A stretch of DNA of 55,195 nt from an uncultured Rhodospirillales bacterium (GCA_902825855.1 CADECW010000036.1:1-55195), one strand, 5' to 3'. Positions 8,092-16,262 are shown, counted from the first letter of the stretch. Translations and numbers: made by a program. The notes: generated by a model from the sequence alone, not told the origin.

Positions 8092-9780
8092 ATGACGAGC
8101 TCTCATCCGCGGCGCAGCGGCGCCCAAGTCCTGATCGACCAGCTGCGCATCCACGGCACCGACACGATCTTCGGCGTGCCGGGCGAAAGCTACCTCGCGG
8201 CCCTCGACGCGCTCTATGCTCAGCGCAATTCGATCCGATTCATCATCTGCCGCCAGGAAGGTGGAGCGGCCAACATGGCCGAGGCTTACGGCAAGCTCAC
8301 CGGCAAGCCCGGCATCGCGTTCGTCACGCGTGGTCCGGGTGCCACCAATGCCAGCATCGGACTGCATACCGGGTTCCAGGATTCAACACCCATGATCCTG
8401 CTGGTCGGCCAGGTCGCGCGGGAGGCCACCGACCGCGAAGCCTTCCAGGAAATCGACTACCGCCGGATGTTCGGCCAGATGGCCAAGTGGGTCGTCCAGA
8501 TCGAGGATGCACGGCGCATCCCCGAACTGATCAGTCAGGCATTTCACACGGCGCTGAACGGCCGCCCCGGCCCGGTCGTGGTGGCGCTGCCCGAAGACAT
8601 GCTGGTCGACGAGGTCGAAGTTCCGGATGCCGGTCCTTACAAGATCGCTCGCGGTGCACCCGCGTCCGACGACATGGCGAAACTGCGTGAGCTGCTGGCC
8701 GCTGCCGAGAAGCCGATGGTGATCGTGGGCGGCGGTGGCTGGACGGCCAACGCGTGCGCCGACATCAAGGCCTTCATCGAGGCAAACGACCTGCCGGTCT
8801 GCGCCTCGTTCCGCAATCAGGACCTGTTCGACAACCGCCATCCGAACTACGCCGGCGATCTCGGCGTCGGCGTCGGGCCGGCACTGGGCAAGCGCCTTAA
8901 GGCCTGCGACCTCATCATCTGCGTAGGCTCGCGGCTCGGCGAGGCGACGACCGGCGGCTACACGCTGTTCGACCTGCCGGTGCCGAAGCAGAAGCTGGTA
9001 CATGTCCATGCCGGCGCCGAGGAGCTCGGACGCGTCTACCAGGCGACCCTGCCGATCAACAGCGGCATGGCCAACTTCGCCGCCGCTGCAAGGACGATGA
9101 AGCCGGTCGACGGCAAGCGCTGGAAGGCCGAGACCGTCGCGGCGCATGCCGAGTATCTCGACAACATCAAGCCCGGGCCGCTGCCTGGCACCGTGAACAT
9201 GGGCGAGGTCATCGCCTGGCTGAACAAGCGCCTGCCAGACGATGCAATCATCACCAACGGCGCCGGCAATTACGCCGCCTTCCTGCATCGCTTCTTCCAA
9301 TATCGCGGCTTCAAGACCCAGCTCGCGCCGACCAGCGGCGCCATGGGCTATGGCGTGCCGGCAGCGGTGGCAGCGAAAATCGCCGAACCCAACCGCATGG
9401 TCGTTTCGCTGGCGGGCGACGGCTGCTTCCTGATGAACGGCCAGGAGTTCGCGACTGCCGTGCAGCACGGCGCCAACATCGTGATCACCGTGGTCGACAA
9501 CGGCATGTACGGCACCATCCGCATGCACCAGGAGCGCGAGTTTCCGACGCGCGTGCACGGCACCGACCTCAAGAACCCCGACTTCGCCGCCTATGCGCGG
9601 GCGTTCGGCGGTCACGGCGAGACGGTCGAGAAGACCGAGGACTATGCCGCGGCCTTCGAGCGCGCGGTGGCTGCCGCCAAGCCTGCGATCATCCACGTGA
9701 AGACCGATCCCGAGGCGCTGACTTCGCGCATTACGCTCAGCAAGTTGCGCGAACAGGCGCTGGCCAGGCAGAAGCACTGA
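8092..9780 (+). CDS. Thiamine-diphosphate enzyme of the acetolactate synthase large-subunit family
   Basis: This 562-residue cytoplasmic protein has the three-domain layout of acetolactate synthase-like ThDP enzymes. The N-terminal Pyr domain contains the catalytic Glu56 (in RQEGGAANMAEA). A central domain follows, and the PP domain has the ThDP/Mg motif GDG at 442-444 with Asn470. No small regulatory subunit (ilvN) is nearby and the protein is close to the glyoxylate carboligase/sulfoacetaldehyde acetyltransferase/ALS-like clade, so the exact reaction (pyruvate condensation or another 2-oxo acid) is uncertain. Start: AAGGA six bases before the ATG. A hairpin follows the stop. Confidence 0.9.
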   Translation: MTSSHPRRSGAQVLIDQLRIHGTDTIFGVPGESYLAALDALYAQRNSIRFIICRQEGGAANMAEAYGKLTGKPGIAFVTRGPGATNASIGLHTGFQDSTPMILLVGQVAREATDREAFQEIDYRRMFGQMAKWVVQIEDARRIPELISQAFHTALNGRPGPVVVALPEDMLVDEVEVPDAGPYKIARGAPASDDMAKLRELLAAAEKPMVIVGGGGWTANACADIKAFIEANDLPVCASFRNQDLFDNRHPNYAGDLGVGVGPALGKRLKACDLIICVGSRLGEATTGGYTLFDLPVPKQKLVHVHAGAEELGRVYQATLPINSGMANFAAAARTMKPVDGKRWKAETVAAHAEYLDNIKPGPLPGTVNMGEVIAWLNKRLPDDAIITNGAGNYAAFLHRFFQYRGFKTQLAPTSGAMGYGVPAAVAAKIAEPNRMVVSLAGDGCFLMNGQEFATAVQHGANIVITVVDNGMYGTIRMHQEREFPTRVHGTDLKNPDFAAYARAFGGHGETVEKTEDYAAAFERAVAAAKPAIIHVKTDPEALTSRITLSKLREQALARQKH

Positions 9781-9792
9781 GACAATCGGGCT

Positions 9793-9814
9793 GAGGGGGG
9801 TCTTGCGCCCCCTC
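9793..9814 (+). terminator. Hairpin after the ThDP-enzyme gene
   Basis: A seven-base-pair GC stem (GAGGGGG at 9793-9799, CCCCCTC at 9808-9814) lies 13 bases after the stop codon. It is followed by only a weak TTCCTGG tract, so termination may be partial. It overlaps the -35 region proposed for metZ. Confidence 0.45.
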
Positions 9815-9831
9815 TTCCTGGTCTGTATAGA
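9803..9831 (+). promoter_or_regulatory. Candidate promoter of the SAM-II/metZ transcript
   Basis: A weak -35 (TTGCGC, 9803-9808) and -10 (TATAGA, 9826-9831) are separated by 17 bases. A start about 7 bases downstream would place the first transcribed bases right at the 5' strand of the riboswitch stem at 9839, which supports the assignment. Confidence 0.5.
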
Positions 9832-9835
9832 GACC

Positions 9836-9898
9836 GCTCGTGGAGATTTGAGCCGACCGGCTTGCGACCACGTTAAAAATCGCTAAAAGGTCGGAGGT
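9836..9898 (+). promoter_or_regulatory. SAM-II riboswitch (S-adenosylmethionine-sensing aptamer)
   Basis: The sequence has the SAM-II (SAM-alpha) layout. Stem P1 is CGTGG at 9839-9843 with CCACG at 9868-9872. The loop holds the conserved GATTTGA and GCTTGC elements, then comes the A-rich GTTAAA linker, and the 3' GCTAAAAGG strand folds back into the loop. A six-base pseudoknot pairing is exact: CCGACC at 9853-9858 with GGTCGG at 9889-9894. SAM-II elements are known from alphaproteobacteria in front of methionine genes, which fits the metZ gene that follows. SAM binding should lower metZ expression. Confidence 0.92.
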
Positions 9899-9904
9899 GC
9901 TCGC

Positions 9905-9937
9905 AAAAGCCCCCGTCCTTCCAGGTCGGGGGCTTTT
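9905..9937 (+). terminator. Attenuator-type terminator between SAM-II aptamer and metZ
   Basis: An 11-base-pair perfect stem (AAAAGCCCCCG at 9905-9915, CGGGGGCTTTT at 9927-9937) is followed by more T. It sits 11 bases after the aptamer pseudoknot and 43 bases before the metZ start, so it can stop transcripts before the gene. The 3' side of its loop and stem (GGTCGG, 9924-9929) repeats the aptamer's pseudoknot strand, giving a possible switch. Confidence 0.85.
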
Positions 9938-9979
9938 TCGTTGCGCGTCGATCAAGGGCGCGGACGTCAGGAGAAGGCA

Positions 9980-11188
9980 ATGGACGGAGCAATACCGAAG
10001 AAGAAGGCGAAGGCCGATCAATCGACGTGGCGGCCGCAGACGCGCGCCGTGCGCGGCGGCCAGTTGCGCAGCAATTTTGACGAGACGTCCGAGGCGCTCT
10101 ACCTGACCTCGGGGTACGCCTACTCGAGCGCGGAGGAGGCCGAGGCCACCTTCAAGGGCGAGAGCACGCACTACCAGTACTCGCGCTTCGGCAATCCCAC
10201 GGTCAGCATGTTCGAAAACCGGTTGGCGGCGCTGGAAGGAGCCGAGGCCTGTCGCGCCACCTCGACCGGCATGTCGGCGGTGTTCTTCGCGCTGCTGGCG
10301 CTGCTGAAGGCAGGCGATCGCATCGTTGCCGCGCGCCAGCTCTTCGGGTCCTGCCACTACATCGTGGCCGACCTGCTGCCCAAGTACGGCGTGCAGAGCG
10401 AGCTGGTCGACGGCGGCGATCTCTCGCAGTGGGAGAAGGCGCTGTCGAAGCCCACGCAGGCCGTGCTGTTCGAATCGCCTTCCAACCCGATGCTCGACAT
10501 CGTCGACGTGAAGGCGGTGTGCGACCTTGCCCACAAGGCCGGCGCCAAGGTCGTGCTCGACAACGCCTTCGCCACGCCGATCCTGCAGCGGCCGCTGGAA
10601 TGGGGCGCCGACGTCATCGTGCACTCGGCGACGAAGTATATCGACGGCCAGGGCCGCACGCTGGGCGGCGCGGTGCTGGGCTCCAAGGAGTTCATCCTCG
10701 ACAAGCTTCAGCCAATCATCCGCAACACCGGCCCATCGCTCAGCCCGTTCAACGCCTGGGTGCTGGTCAAGGGCATGGAGACGCTGGGCCTGCGCATCGA
10801 GCGGCACTGCGCCAACGCGGCACGCGTGGCCGACGCGCTTGCCGCACATCCCGCGATCGGCCGCGTCCTCTATCCCGGTCGCAAAGACCATCCGCAGCAC
10901 GCGCTTGCCATGAAGCAGATGTCGGGCGCCGGCGGCGTCGTCACCTTCGACCTCAAGGCCGGCAAGTGGGCGGCCTTCGAGACGTTGAACCGGCTGAAGC
11001 TCATCGACATCTCCAACAACCTCGGCGACGCGAAGAGCCTGGTGACGCATCCGGCGACCACGACGCACATGCGCATTGGCGCCGAGGAGCGTGCCAAACT
11101 CGGCATCGGCGACGGCACCGTGCGCATCTCGGTCGGCCTCGAGGATGCCGAGGACATCATCGCGGACCTGGTGCAGGCGCTGGGCTGA
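9980..11188 (+). CDS. metZ: O-succinylhomoserine sulfhydrylase MetZ
   Basis: This 402-residue PLP enzyme of the Cys/Met metabolism family joins O-succinylhomoserine with sulfide to give homocysteine, the direct route to methionine. The PLP lysine is Lys219 in SATKYIDGQGR; the YIDGQGR sequence after the lysine is characteristic of the MetZ branch rather than cystathionine gamma-synthase. The N-terminal YxRxxNPT-type segment (YSRFGNPTVSMFE) is present. The ATG at 9980 has AGGAGAAGG upstream; the earlier in-frame start at 9941 lies just after the attenuator and before that site. Control by the SAM-II riboswitch just upstream fits its place in methionine synthesis. Confidence 0.93.
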   Translation: MDGAIPKKKAKADQSTWRPQTRAVRGGQLRSNFDETSEALYLTSGYAYSSAEEAEATFKGESTHYQYSRFGNPTVSMFENRLAALEGAEACRATSTGMSAVFFALLALLKAGDRIVAARQLFGSCHYIVADLLPKYGVQSELVDGGDLSQWEKALSKPTQAVLFESPSNPMLDIVDVKAVCDLAHKAGAKVVLDNAFATPILQRPLEWGADVIVHSATKYIDGQGRTLGGAVLGSKEFILDKLQPIIRNTGPSLSPFNAWVLVKGMETLGLRIERHCANAARVADALAAHPAIGRVLYPGRKDHPQHALAMKQMSGAGGVVTFDLKAGKWAAFETLNRLKLIDISNNLGDAKSLVTHPATTTHMRIGAEERAKLGIGDGTVRISVGLEDAEDIIADLVQALG

Positions 11189-11193
11189 TTATT

Positions 11194-11248
11194 TGCTGGA
11201 CCGCGGGCCGAAAGGCCCGCTCATATGGGGGCGCGGACCTCGGGTCCG
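11194..11248. repeat. Short dispersed hairpin element (CTGGACCGC type)
   Basis: After the metZ stop, CTGGACCGCGGGCC is followed by a hairpin (GCGGGCC and GGCCCGC around GAAA, 11203-11220) and CTCAT. A second small palindrome GCGGACC...GGTCCGC follows at 11232-11248. The same layout, CTGGACCGC plus hairpin plus GCTCAT, recurs at about 12907. It may serve as a terminator for metZ, but no T tract follows. Confidence 0.45.
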
Positions 11249-11290
11249 CTCTCCCGAGAGAAGCACCAGGGTCCGGTAAGAGGCTTGACC

Positions 11291-11902
11291 ATGTCGCTGG
11301 CGCAGCGCCTGTGGGACATCAACGGCGATCTGGCTGCGCGCATCCGCATACATGATTTCGTCGAGGGCCTCGGCAACGGGTCCCTGCCGGTCGAGAGCTT
11401 CAAGCGCTACGTGGCACAGGATGCCTACTTCCTCGAGGCTTTCGCGCGGGCCTACGCTTTCTGTCTCGCCAACGGCACCTCACGCCAGGACCTCTACGAT
11501 TTCTCCGAACTGATCTCGGGTATCGTCGAGGAACTCAGGTTGCACAAGAGCGCCGCCGAGCGGCTGCAGATCGATCTATCGCGTGTGACGCCGGTTGCGG
11601 CGACCAAGTTCTATGTCGAGTTCCTCCTGAACACGGCGCGGCGCGGCCGGCTCGGCGAGACCATCGCGGCGATGACGCCCTGCATGCGGCTTTACGCCTG
11701 GCTCGGCCAGTCGCTCGCCAAGACCCAGGTCGCGCCGACCTACGCCGACTGGGTGAAGACCTATTCCGATCCCGGCTTCGAGGCACTGGCGGTGCGGCTG
11801 GAGACCCTGCTCGACAGGCACGCCACCGACACGCCGGCCATCCGCGCCAACTATCGCCGCGCCATGGAACTCGAACACAGCTTCTTCGCCGCCAACCTCT
11901 AA
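11291..11902 (+). CDS. TenA-family protein (thiaminase II / aminopyrimidine hydrolase-like)
   Basis: This 203-residue all-helical protein belongs to the TenA/PQQC superfamily. Asp44 and Cys131 (in MTPCMRLYAWLG) fall at the positions of the aminopyrimidine-binding Asp and the catalytic Cys of Bacillus TenA, so the TenA-C type salvage hydrolase activity on thiamine breakdown products is likely. No other thiamine gene is nearby and I see no TPP riboswitch in the short upstream gap. The ATG at 11291 has AAGAGG eight bases upstream; the earlier ATG at 11225 lies inside the hairpin repeat. The 3' end overlaps the convergent MarR gene by four bases. Confidence 0.8.
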   Translation: MSLAQRLWDINGDLAARIRIHDFVEGLGNGSLPVESFKRYVAQDAYFLEAFARAYAFCLANGTSRQDLYDFSELISGIVEELRLHKSAAERLQIDLSRVTPVAATKFYVEFLLNTARRGRLGETIAAMTPCMRLYAWLGQSLAKTQVAPTYADWVKTYSDPGFEALAVRLETLLDRHATDTPAIRANYRRAMELEHSFFAANL

Positions 11903-12336
11903 AGGGATGCAAGCTTCTCCATCGAGCGTTCGATGGCGCCGTGCAGGTCGGCGGTGAGCTTGGTGCCCATGGCGTCGCGCACCTCCTGCTCGGCGGCGGC
12001 CCACAGGGGCAGGGCGCGCTTGAAGAGCGCGCGGCCGGCCATGGTCGCCACCAGATCGTGCCGTCGCTTGTCGCCCGACAGGGCGCGCTCGATCAGGCCG
12101 TCCTTCAGGAGCGGGCCGAGGTTGCGCGTCAGCGTCGTGCGGTCGGTGGCCAGCAGGTCCGACAACCGTCCCATCGACACCGGGCCCTGGGCCGTCACGA
12201 ATCCGAGCAACGAGAACTGCGAGATCTTCAAGCCGGTTGGCGCAAGATGCTTGCTGTAGATCTGCGTCACGCGCCGCGCCGCGCCGCGGATGCGGAAGCA
12301 GGTGCAGTCGAGGGGCGACAGGCGAGGGCCGGACAT
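11899..12336 (-). CDS. MarR-family transcriptional regulator
   Basis: This 145-residue winged-helix protein has the MarR layout: an N-terminal dimerisation helix, a recognition helix around MGRLSDLLATDRTTLTRNL (residues about 55-73), a wing around RALSGDKRRHD, and a C-terminal helix. It is divergent from a PaaI-type thioesterase with about 80 bases between them. A near-perfect palindrome (12379-12392) lies in that gap, so it probably represses the thioesterase gene and itself. The ligand is unknown; aromatic acids or acyl-CoAs are common for this arrangement. There is no strong ribosome site in front of the ATG. Confidence 0.85.
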   Translation of the reverse strand: MSGPRLSPLDCTCFRIRGAARRVTQIYSKHLAPTGLKISQFSLLGFVTAQGPVSMGRLSDLLATDRTTLTRNLGPLLKDGLIERALSGDKRRHDLVATMAGRALFKRALPLWAAAEQEVRDAMGTKLTADLHGAIERSMEKLASL

Positions 12337-12378
12337 GGCGGCAGATTAATGCCGGCGCTTGCGATGGCCAAGTACAAA

Positions 12379-12392
12379 CGTGTATATGCACG
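12379..12392. promoter_or_regulatory. Candidate MarR operator
   Basis: CGTGTATATGCACG matches its own reverse complement at 12 of 14 positions. It lies in the gap between the divergent MarR and thioesterase genes, 10 bases upstream of the first possible thioesterase ATG. The AT core is unusual for this GC-rich sequence and could also contain a -10 element. Confidence 0.45.
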
Positions 12393-12416
12393 CAAAGGCG
12401 GATGACGGAGACGACG

Positions 12417-12902
12417 ATGAGCGGCGCAGGCAGCAGCGATGCAAGTTACGGCGTGGTGCCGCTCGAACAGGCCCGAACCATGGATGGGCTCACCCTCTTC
12501 AGGGGGCTGCTGGAGGGCCGCTTTCCGGCGCCGCCGATCACAAAGGCGCTGGGTTTTCGGGTATCGGAGGTCGAATTCGGCCGCGTCGCGTTCGCCTACA
12601 CGCCGGTTTACGACCACTACAATCCGCTCGGTACCGTGCATGGCGGCATCGCCGCCACGTTGCTCGACTCCGTGATGGGCTGCTGCATCCATACGACGCT
12701 CAAGGCCGGCACGGGCTACACCACCGTCGAGATCAAGGTGAACTATGTGCGCGCCATGACCGACAAGACCGGCCCGGTGAGGGCCGAAGGCAAGGTGATA
12801 AACGTCGGTTCGCGCATCGGCACATCGGAGGGCAAGCTCTTCGACAGCGCCGGCAAGCTGCTGGCGCACGGCACCACGACCTGCCTGATCTTCCCGATCT
12901 GA
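12417..12902 (+). CDS. PaaI-family hotdog-fold thioesterase
   Basis: This 161-residue protein has the hotdog fold with the PaaI/YdiI signature (NPLGTVHGGIAATLLDSVMG, residues about 74-93): the HGG motif and the following Asp form the acyl-CoA hydrolysis site. Members release aromatic or short acyl groups from CoA. The ATG at 12417 has GGAG at spacing 6. An earlier in-frame ATG at 12402 is possible and would add five residues. It is divergently arranged with a MarR regulator, which suggests induction by the substrate or its acid. A hairpin repeat follows the stop. Confidence 0.85.
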   Translation: MSGAGSSDASYGVVPLEQARTMDGLTLFRGLLEGRFPAPPITKALGFRVSEVEFGRVAFAYTPVYDHYNPLGTVHGGIAATLLDSVMGCCIHTTLKAGTGYTTVEIKVNYVRAMTDKTGPVRAEGKVINVGSRIGTSEGKLFDSAGKLLAHGTTTCLIFPI

Positions 12903-12903
12903 T

Positions 12904-12965
12904 CTTCTGGACCGCCGGCCTCCAGCCGGCTCATGAAGCTCGAGGTGGCGAGACGCCGGCGGTCC
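12904..12965. repeat. Short dispersed hairpin element with an 11-base inverted repeat
   Basis: CTGGACCGCCGGCC plus a small hairpin plus GCTCATGAAG repeats the layout seen after metZ. In addition GGACCGCCGGC (12909-12919) and GCCGGCGGTCC (12955-12965) are perfect inverted copies separated by 35 bases. It occupies nearly the whole gap between the thioesterase and the CDF gene. Confidence 0.5.
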
Positions 12966-12983
12966 GGAGGACTAGGCTGAGCC

Positions 12984-13892
12984 ATGATCCAGGCCACCGC
13001 CGAACAACGCCTGCTGCGCTTGTCGATCGGCGTGACGATCATCGTCTCGCTGTTCGGCGTCGTGTTCGGTCTGCTCTCGGGCTCGCTCTCGATCGTCTTC
13101 GACGGCGTGTTTGCCGCCATCGATGCCGCGATGTCGGGCCTGGCGCTGTTCGTGTCGCGCCTGGTCAGCCGCGAAAGCAGCAACCGCCGCTTCCAGTTCG
13201 GCTATTGGCACATCGAGCCGATGGTCCTGGCGTTCAACGGCGGCACACTGATGCTGCTCTGTTTCTATGCCTTCCTGAACGCCGTCGACAGCTTCCTGGC
13301 CGGGGGCCGGCAGCTCGATTTCGATTGGGCGATTGCCTACGCCGTGATCGTCTGCATCGCCTGCTTCGGCATGTTCGTCTACGAACTGAGCGCCAACCGC
13401 CGCATCGGTTCGGATTTCGTGCGGCTCGATGCACAGAGCTGGCTGATGTCGGCCGCCATCACCTCGGCTCTGCTGGTCGCCTTCGGCATCGCCTGGTCGC
13501 TGCGCGGCACGCCGTACGGTCATCTCACCCCCTATGTCGATCCTGTCGTGCTGGCGCTGCTGACGTTATGCCTGGTGTTCGTGCCGATCCGCACCGTGCG
13601 CAAGGCGCTGCAGGAAGTGCTGCTGATCACGCCACCCGAACTCGACGCCAAGGTCCGTGGCGTCATGGACGGCGTGATCGCCCGCCGCGGCTTCAAGACC
13701 TACACCAGCTACGCCGCCAAGGTCGGTCGCGCGGAGTTCATCGAGATCCATCTTGCGGTGCCCGACGGCATGCGCATCGACGACGTGGCCGAGGTCGATG
13801 CGATCCGGCGCGAGATCGCCGATGCGCTGGGCGGCGAGGGGCCGCAGCGCTGGCTGACCATCGATATCACCGGTGATCCGCGCTGGTTGTAG
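12984..13892 (+). CDS. Cation diffusion facilitator-family transporter
   Basis: This 302-residue inner-membrane protein has about six membrane segments in residues 10-200 and a cytoplasmic C-terminal domain (about 210-302). The second segment contains FDGVFAAID, matching the DG...D metal site of CDF transporters. The fifth segment reads LDAQSWLM, where zinc-type members have an H/DxxxD pattern, so this is probably not a classical zinc exporter; the metal is unknown. The reduced His content of the cytoplasmic domain agrees with that. Its ATG comes 18 bases after the hairpin repeat that follows the thioesterase gene. Confidence 0.82.
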   Translation: MIQATAEQRLLRLSIGVTIIVSLFGVVFGLLSGSLSIVFDGVFAAIDAAMSGLALFVSRLVSRESSNRRFQFGYWHIEPMVLAFNGGTLMLLCFYAFLNAVDSFLAGGRQLDFDWAIAYAVIVCIACFGMFVYELSANRRIGSDFVRLDAQSWLMSAAITSALLVAFGIAWSLRGTPYGHLTPYVDPVVLALLTLCLVFVPIRTVRKALQEVLLITPPELDAKVRGVMDGVIARRGFKTYTSYAAKVGRAEFIEIHLAVPDGMRIDDVAEVDAIRREIADALGGEGPQRWLTIDITGDPRWL

Positions 13893-13954
13893 GGACTTTG
13901 TGCATTTGACCTTTTGATGCGAACGTCCCATGTCAATGACTTCAGGATCGTCGC

Positions 13955-14347
13955 ATGTACACAGCCACAACCCGTGCCATCCAAGTGATTGTCAGGACGC
14001 AATATCTGCCCGATCAATCCGATCCCGCGAAGGCGCAATTCGTGTGGGCATATTTCGTCCGCATTCAGAACGAAGGCGATGTCGCTGTGCAGTTGCGCAG
14101 CCGTTACTGGAAGATCACCGATGCGCTCGGCCGCGTCCAGGAGGTGCGGGGGAAGGGCGTCGTCGGCAAGACGCCGTTGCTGCGTCCGGGCGAAATGTTC
14201 GAGTACAATTCCGGCACGGCGCTCTCGACGCCCTCGGGCTTCATGGGCGGCGCCTACCAGATGGTGAGCGAGTCCGGCGAGAACTTCGACATCGAGATCC
14301 CGACCTTTTCACTCGACCTGCCCAGCCCGACTCGCCAGTTGAACTAG
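13955..14347 (+). CDS. apaG: ApaG-family protein
   Basis: This 130-residue protein consists of one ApaG domain, a fibronectin-III-like beta sandwich. Typical stretches are the N-terminal YTATTRAIQVIVRTQYL, GKGVVGKTPLLRPGE and a C-terminal SGEN/FDIEIPTFSLD region. ApaG has been linked to cobalt and magnesium tolerance in enterobacteria, and its biochemical role is unsettled. AGGA stands seven bases before the ATG. It is followed by folE after 27 bases, so the two are likely co-transcribed. Confidence 0.93.
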   Translation: MYTATTRAIQVIVRTQYLPDQSDPAKAQFVWAYFVRIQNEGDVAVQLRSRYWKITDALGRVQEVRGKGVVGKTPLLRPGEMFEYNSGTALSTPSGFMGGAYQMVSESGENFDIEIPTFSLDLPSPTRQLN

Positions 14348-14374
14348 GGCGCCGGCTCAATTGAGGAAACGACC

Positions 14375-15001
14375 ATGAACAAGATGGTGAAGAAGAGCGA
14401 GATGGTCTCGCTGGCCACTGGGCTGACGCGTCCTTCACGCGAGGAGGCGGAAGCGGCGGTGCGCACGCTGCTCCGATGGGCCGGCGACGACCCCGACCGC
14501 GAGGGCTTGGTCGGCACGCCCGATCGCGTCGTGCGCTCCTACGAGGAATTCTTCCGCGGTTACGACGAGGATCCGAGCGAGATGCTGCAGAGGACCTTCG
14601 AGGAGGTCGAAGGTTACGACGAGGTCGTGGTGCTGCGTGACATCCGGCTGGAATCACATTGCGAGCATCACATGGTGCCGATCATCGGCAAGGTCCATGT
14701 CGGCTATCTGCCCGACAAGCGCGTGGTCGGCATAAGCAAGCTTGCCCGCGTGGTCGACGCCTTCGCCTTCCGCCTGCAGATCCAGGAGAAACTTACGGCG
14801 CAGATCGCCAACACCCTGCAGGAGGTCCTGCAGCCGCGTGGCGTCGCCGTCGTGATCGAGGCGGCGCACCAGTGCATGACGACTCGTGGCGTGCACAAAT
14901 CCGACGTCGCCATGGTGACCAGCCGCATGCTGGGCGCGTTCCGCGACAATGGCGAGACGCGTCGCGAATTCTTGACCATGATCGGCCGCACGTCGGTATA
15001 A
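14375..15001 (+). CDS. folE: GTP cyclohydrolase I (FolE)
   Basis: This 208-residue enzyme converts GTP to dihydroneopterin triphosphate, the first step of folate synthesis. The zinc ligands Cys96 and His99 (SHCEHH) and Cys167 (HQCMTTRGV) are present, and so are the family motifs [14 protein letters not shown] and QERLT-like QEKLTAQIA. It therefore belongs to the zinc-dependent type I group. It forms a toroidal decamer in other bacteria. GAGGA is suitably placed before the ATG. It sits between apaG and argE. Confidence 0.95.
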   Translation: MNKMVKKSEMVSLATGLTRPSREEAEAAVRTLLRWAGDDPDREGLVGTPDRVVRSYEEFFRGYDEDPSEMLQRTFEEVEGYDEVVVLRDIRLESHCEHHMVPIIGKVHVGYLPDKRVVGISKLARVVDAFAFRLQIQEKLTAQIANTLQEVLQPRGVAVVIEAAHQCMTTRGVHKSDVAMVTSRMLGAFRDNGETRREFLTMIGRTSV

Positions 15002-15080
15002 GCTGGACGTGGTCTGACAGGCAGATCTCGTCCTGCGCTTCGCTCAGGACTGCAGGTCGCAAAAAGTGGCAAGGAGCATC

Positions 15081-16250
15081 ATGGCAGGGGAGATCGTCGG
15101 GTCGGTCGAAATGCTGCGCCGTCTCGTGGCATTCGACACCACGTCACGCAATTCCAACTTGGCGTTGATCGAGTACGTACAGCAGTATCTTCAGGGACAC
15201 GGCATCGACAGCAAGCTGGTGCCGAACGAGGACGGCAAGAAGGCCAATCTCTTCGCCACCGTCGGGCCCAACGTGAAGGACGGCGTGGTGCTGTCAGGTC
15301 ATACCGACGTGGTTCCGGTCGATGGCCAGCCGTGGGATACCGATCCCTGGACGCTGACCTTGAAGGACGGCAAGTACTACGGCCGCGGCACGTGCGACAT
15401 GAAGGCGTTCTATGCCGTCGGCCTCGCCATGCTGCCGGCGTTCAAGAGCGCCAAGCTCAAGAAGCCGATCCACTTTGCCCTCTCCTACGACGAGGAGGTC
15501 GGCTGCTTCGGCGCCCATGGCCTCGCCGCCCGTATGGCAAGCGAGGTGCCCAAGCCACGGGCGGTCATCATCGGCGAGCCGACCATGATGACGGTGGTGC
15601 ACGCCCACAAGGGCGCGCAGATCTACATCACCAAGTTCACGGGCTTCGAGGCGCATTCCTCGATGACCCATCTCGGTGTCAGCGCCATCCATTTCGCCGG
15701 CGAGTTCGTCCACTACCTGAACACGGTGCAGGACGAACTCGACGCCAAGGCGCCGAAGCAGAGCGAGTTCATGCCGGCGGCAGCGACCTTCAATGTCGGC
15801 ACCATCGTCGGCGGCACGGCGGGCAACATCCTGGCGCGCGAGTGCGAGGTCCTGTGGGGCTATCGCGAACTGCCCGGCCTGCCGCTCGATGCGCTGGGCG
15901 AGCGCGCCATCGAATGGCTGGAAAAGGAACTGCTGCCCAAGATGAAGGCCAGGCACCCGGCGGCGACGATCGGCACGGTGCTGCGCTCTTCGACGCCGGC
16001 TTTCTCGTCGGAGGGCAACGACGAGGCCAAGGCGCTGGCGCGAAGCTGGTCGGGATCCAACACGGTGGGCAGCGTGGTCTACGCCACCGAGGCCGGCATC
16101 TTCCGCAAGACGCTGGGCGTGCCGACCGTGGTCTGCGGCCCTGGTGACATCGCCCAGGCGCACCAGCCCAACGAATTCATCCTCGCCTCCCAGATCGACG
16201 CCTGCGAGGGCTTCATGCATCGCATGATTGAGTGGTGCTGCAGAGACTAG
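15081..16250 (+). CDS. argE: Acetylornithine deacetylase (ArgE)
   Basis: This 389-residue M20-family amidohydrolase removes the acetyl group from N-acetylornithine in arginine synthesis. The metal-site residues His74 and Asp76 (GHTDVVP), Asp106 (GTCDMKAF) and the catalytic Glu138-Glu139 (YDEEVG) are visible, as is a late GPGDIAQAHQPNE His ligand. The first domain binds the metals and the inserted one (about 180-290) dimerises. The ATG at 15081 with AAGGAG just upstream is preferred over the in-frame GTG at 15066. ArgD and ArgF of the same pathway are encoded at 42-45 kb. Confidence 0.93.
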   Translation: MAGEIVGSVEMLRRLVAFDTTSRNSNLALIEYVQQYLQGHGIDSKLVPNEDGKKANLFATVGPNVKDGVVLSGHTDVVPVDGQPWDTDPWTLTLKDGKYYGRGTCDMKAFYAVGLAMLPAFKSAKLKKPIHFALSYDEEVGCFGAHGLAARMASEVPKPRAVIIGEPTMMTVVHAHKGAQIYITKFTGFEAHSSMTHLGVSAIHFAGEFVHYLNTVQDELDAKAPKQSEFMPAAATFNVGTIVGGTAGNILARECEVLWGYRELPGLPLDALGERAIEWLEKELLPKMKARHPAATIGTVLRSSTPAFSSEGNDEAKALARSWSGSNTVGSVVYATEAGIFRKTLGVPTVVCGPGDIAQAHQPNEFILASQIDACEGFMHRMIEWCCRD

Positions 16251-16262
16251 GGCGTACCTCTT

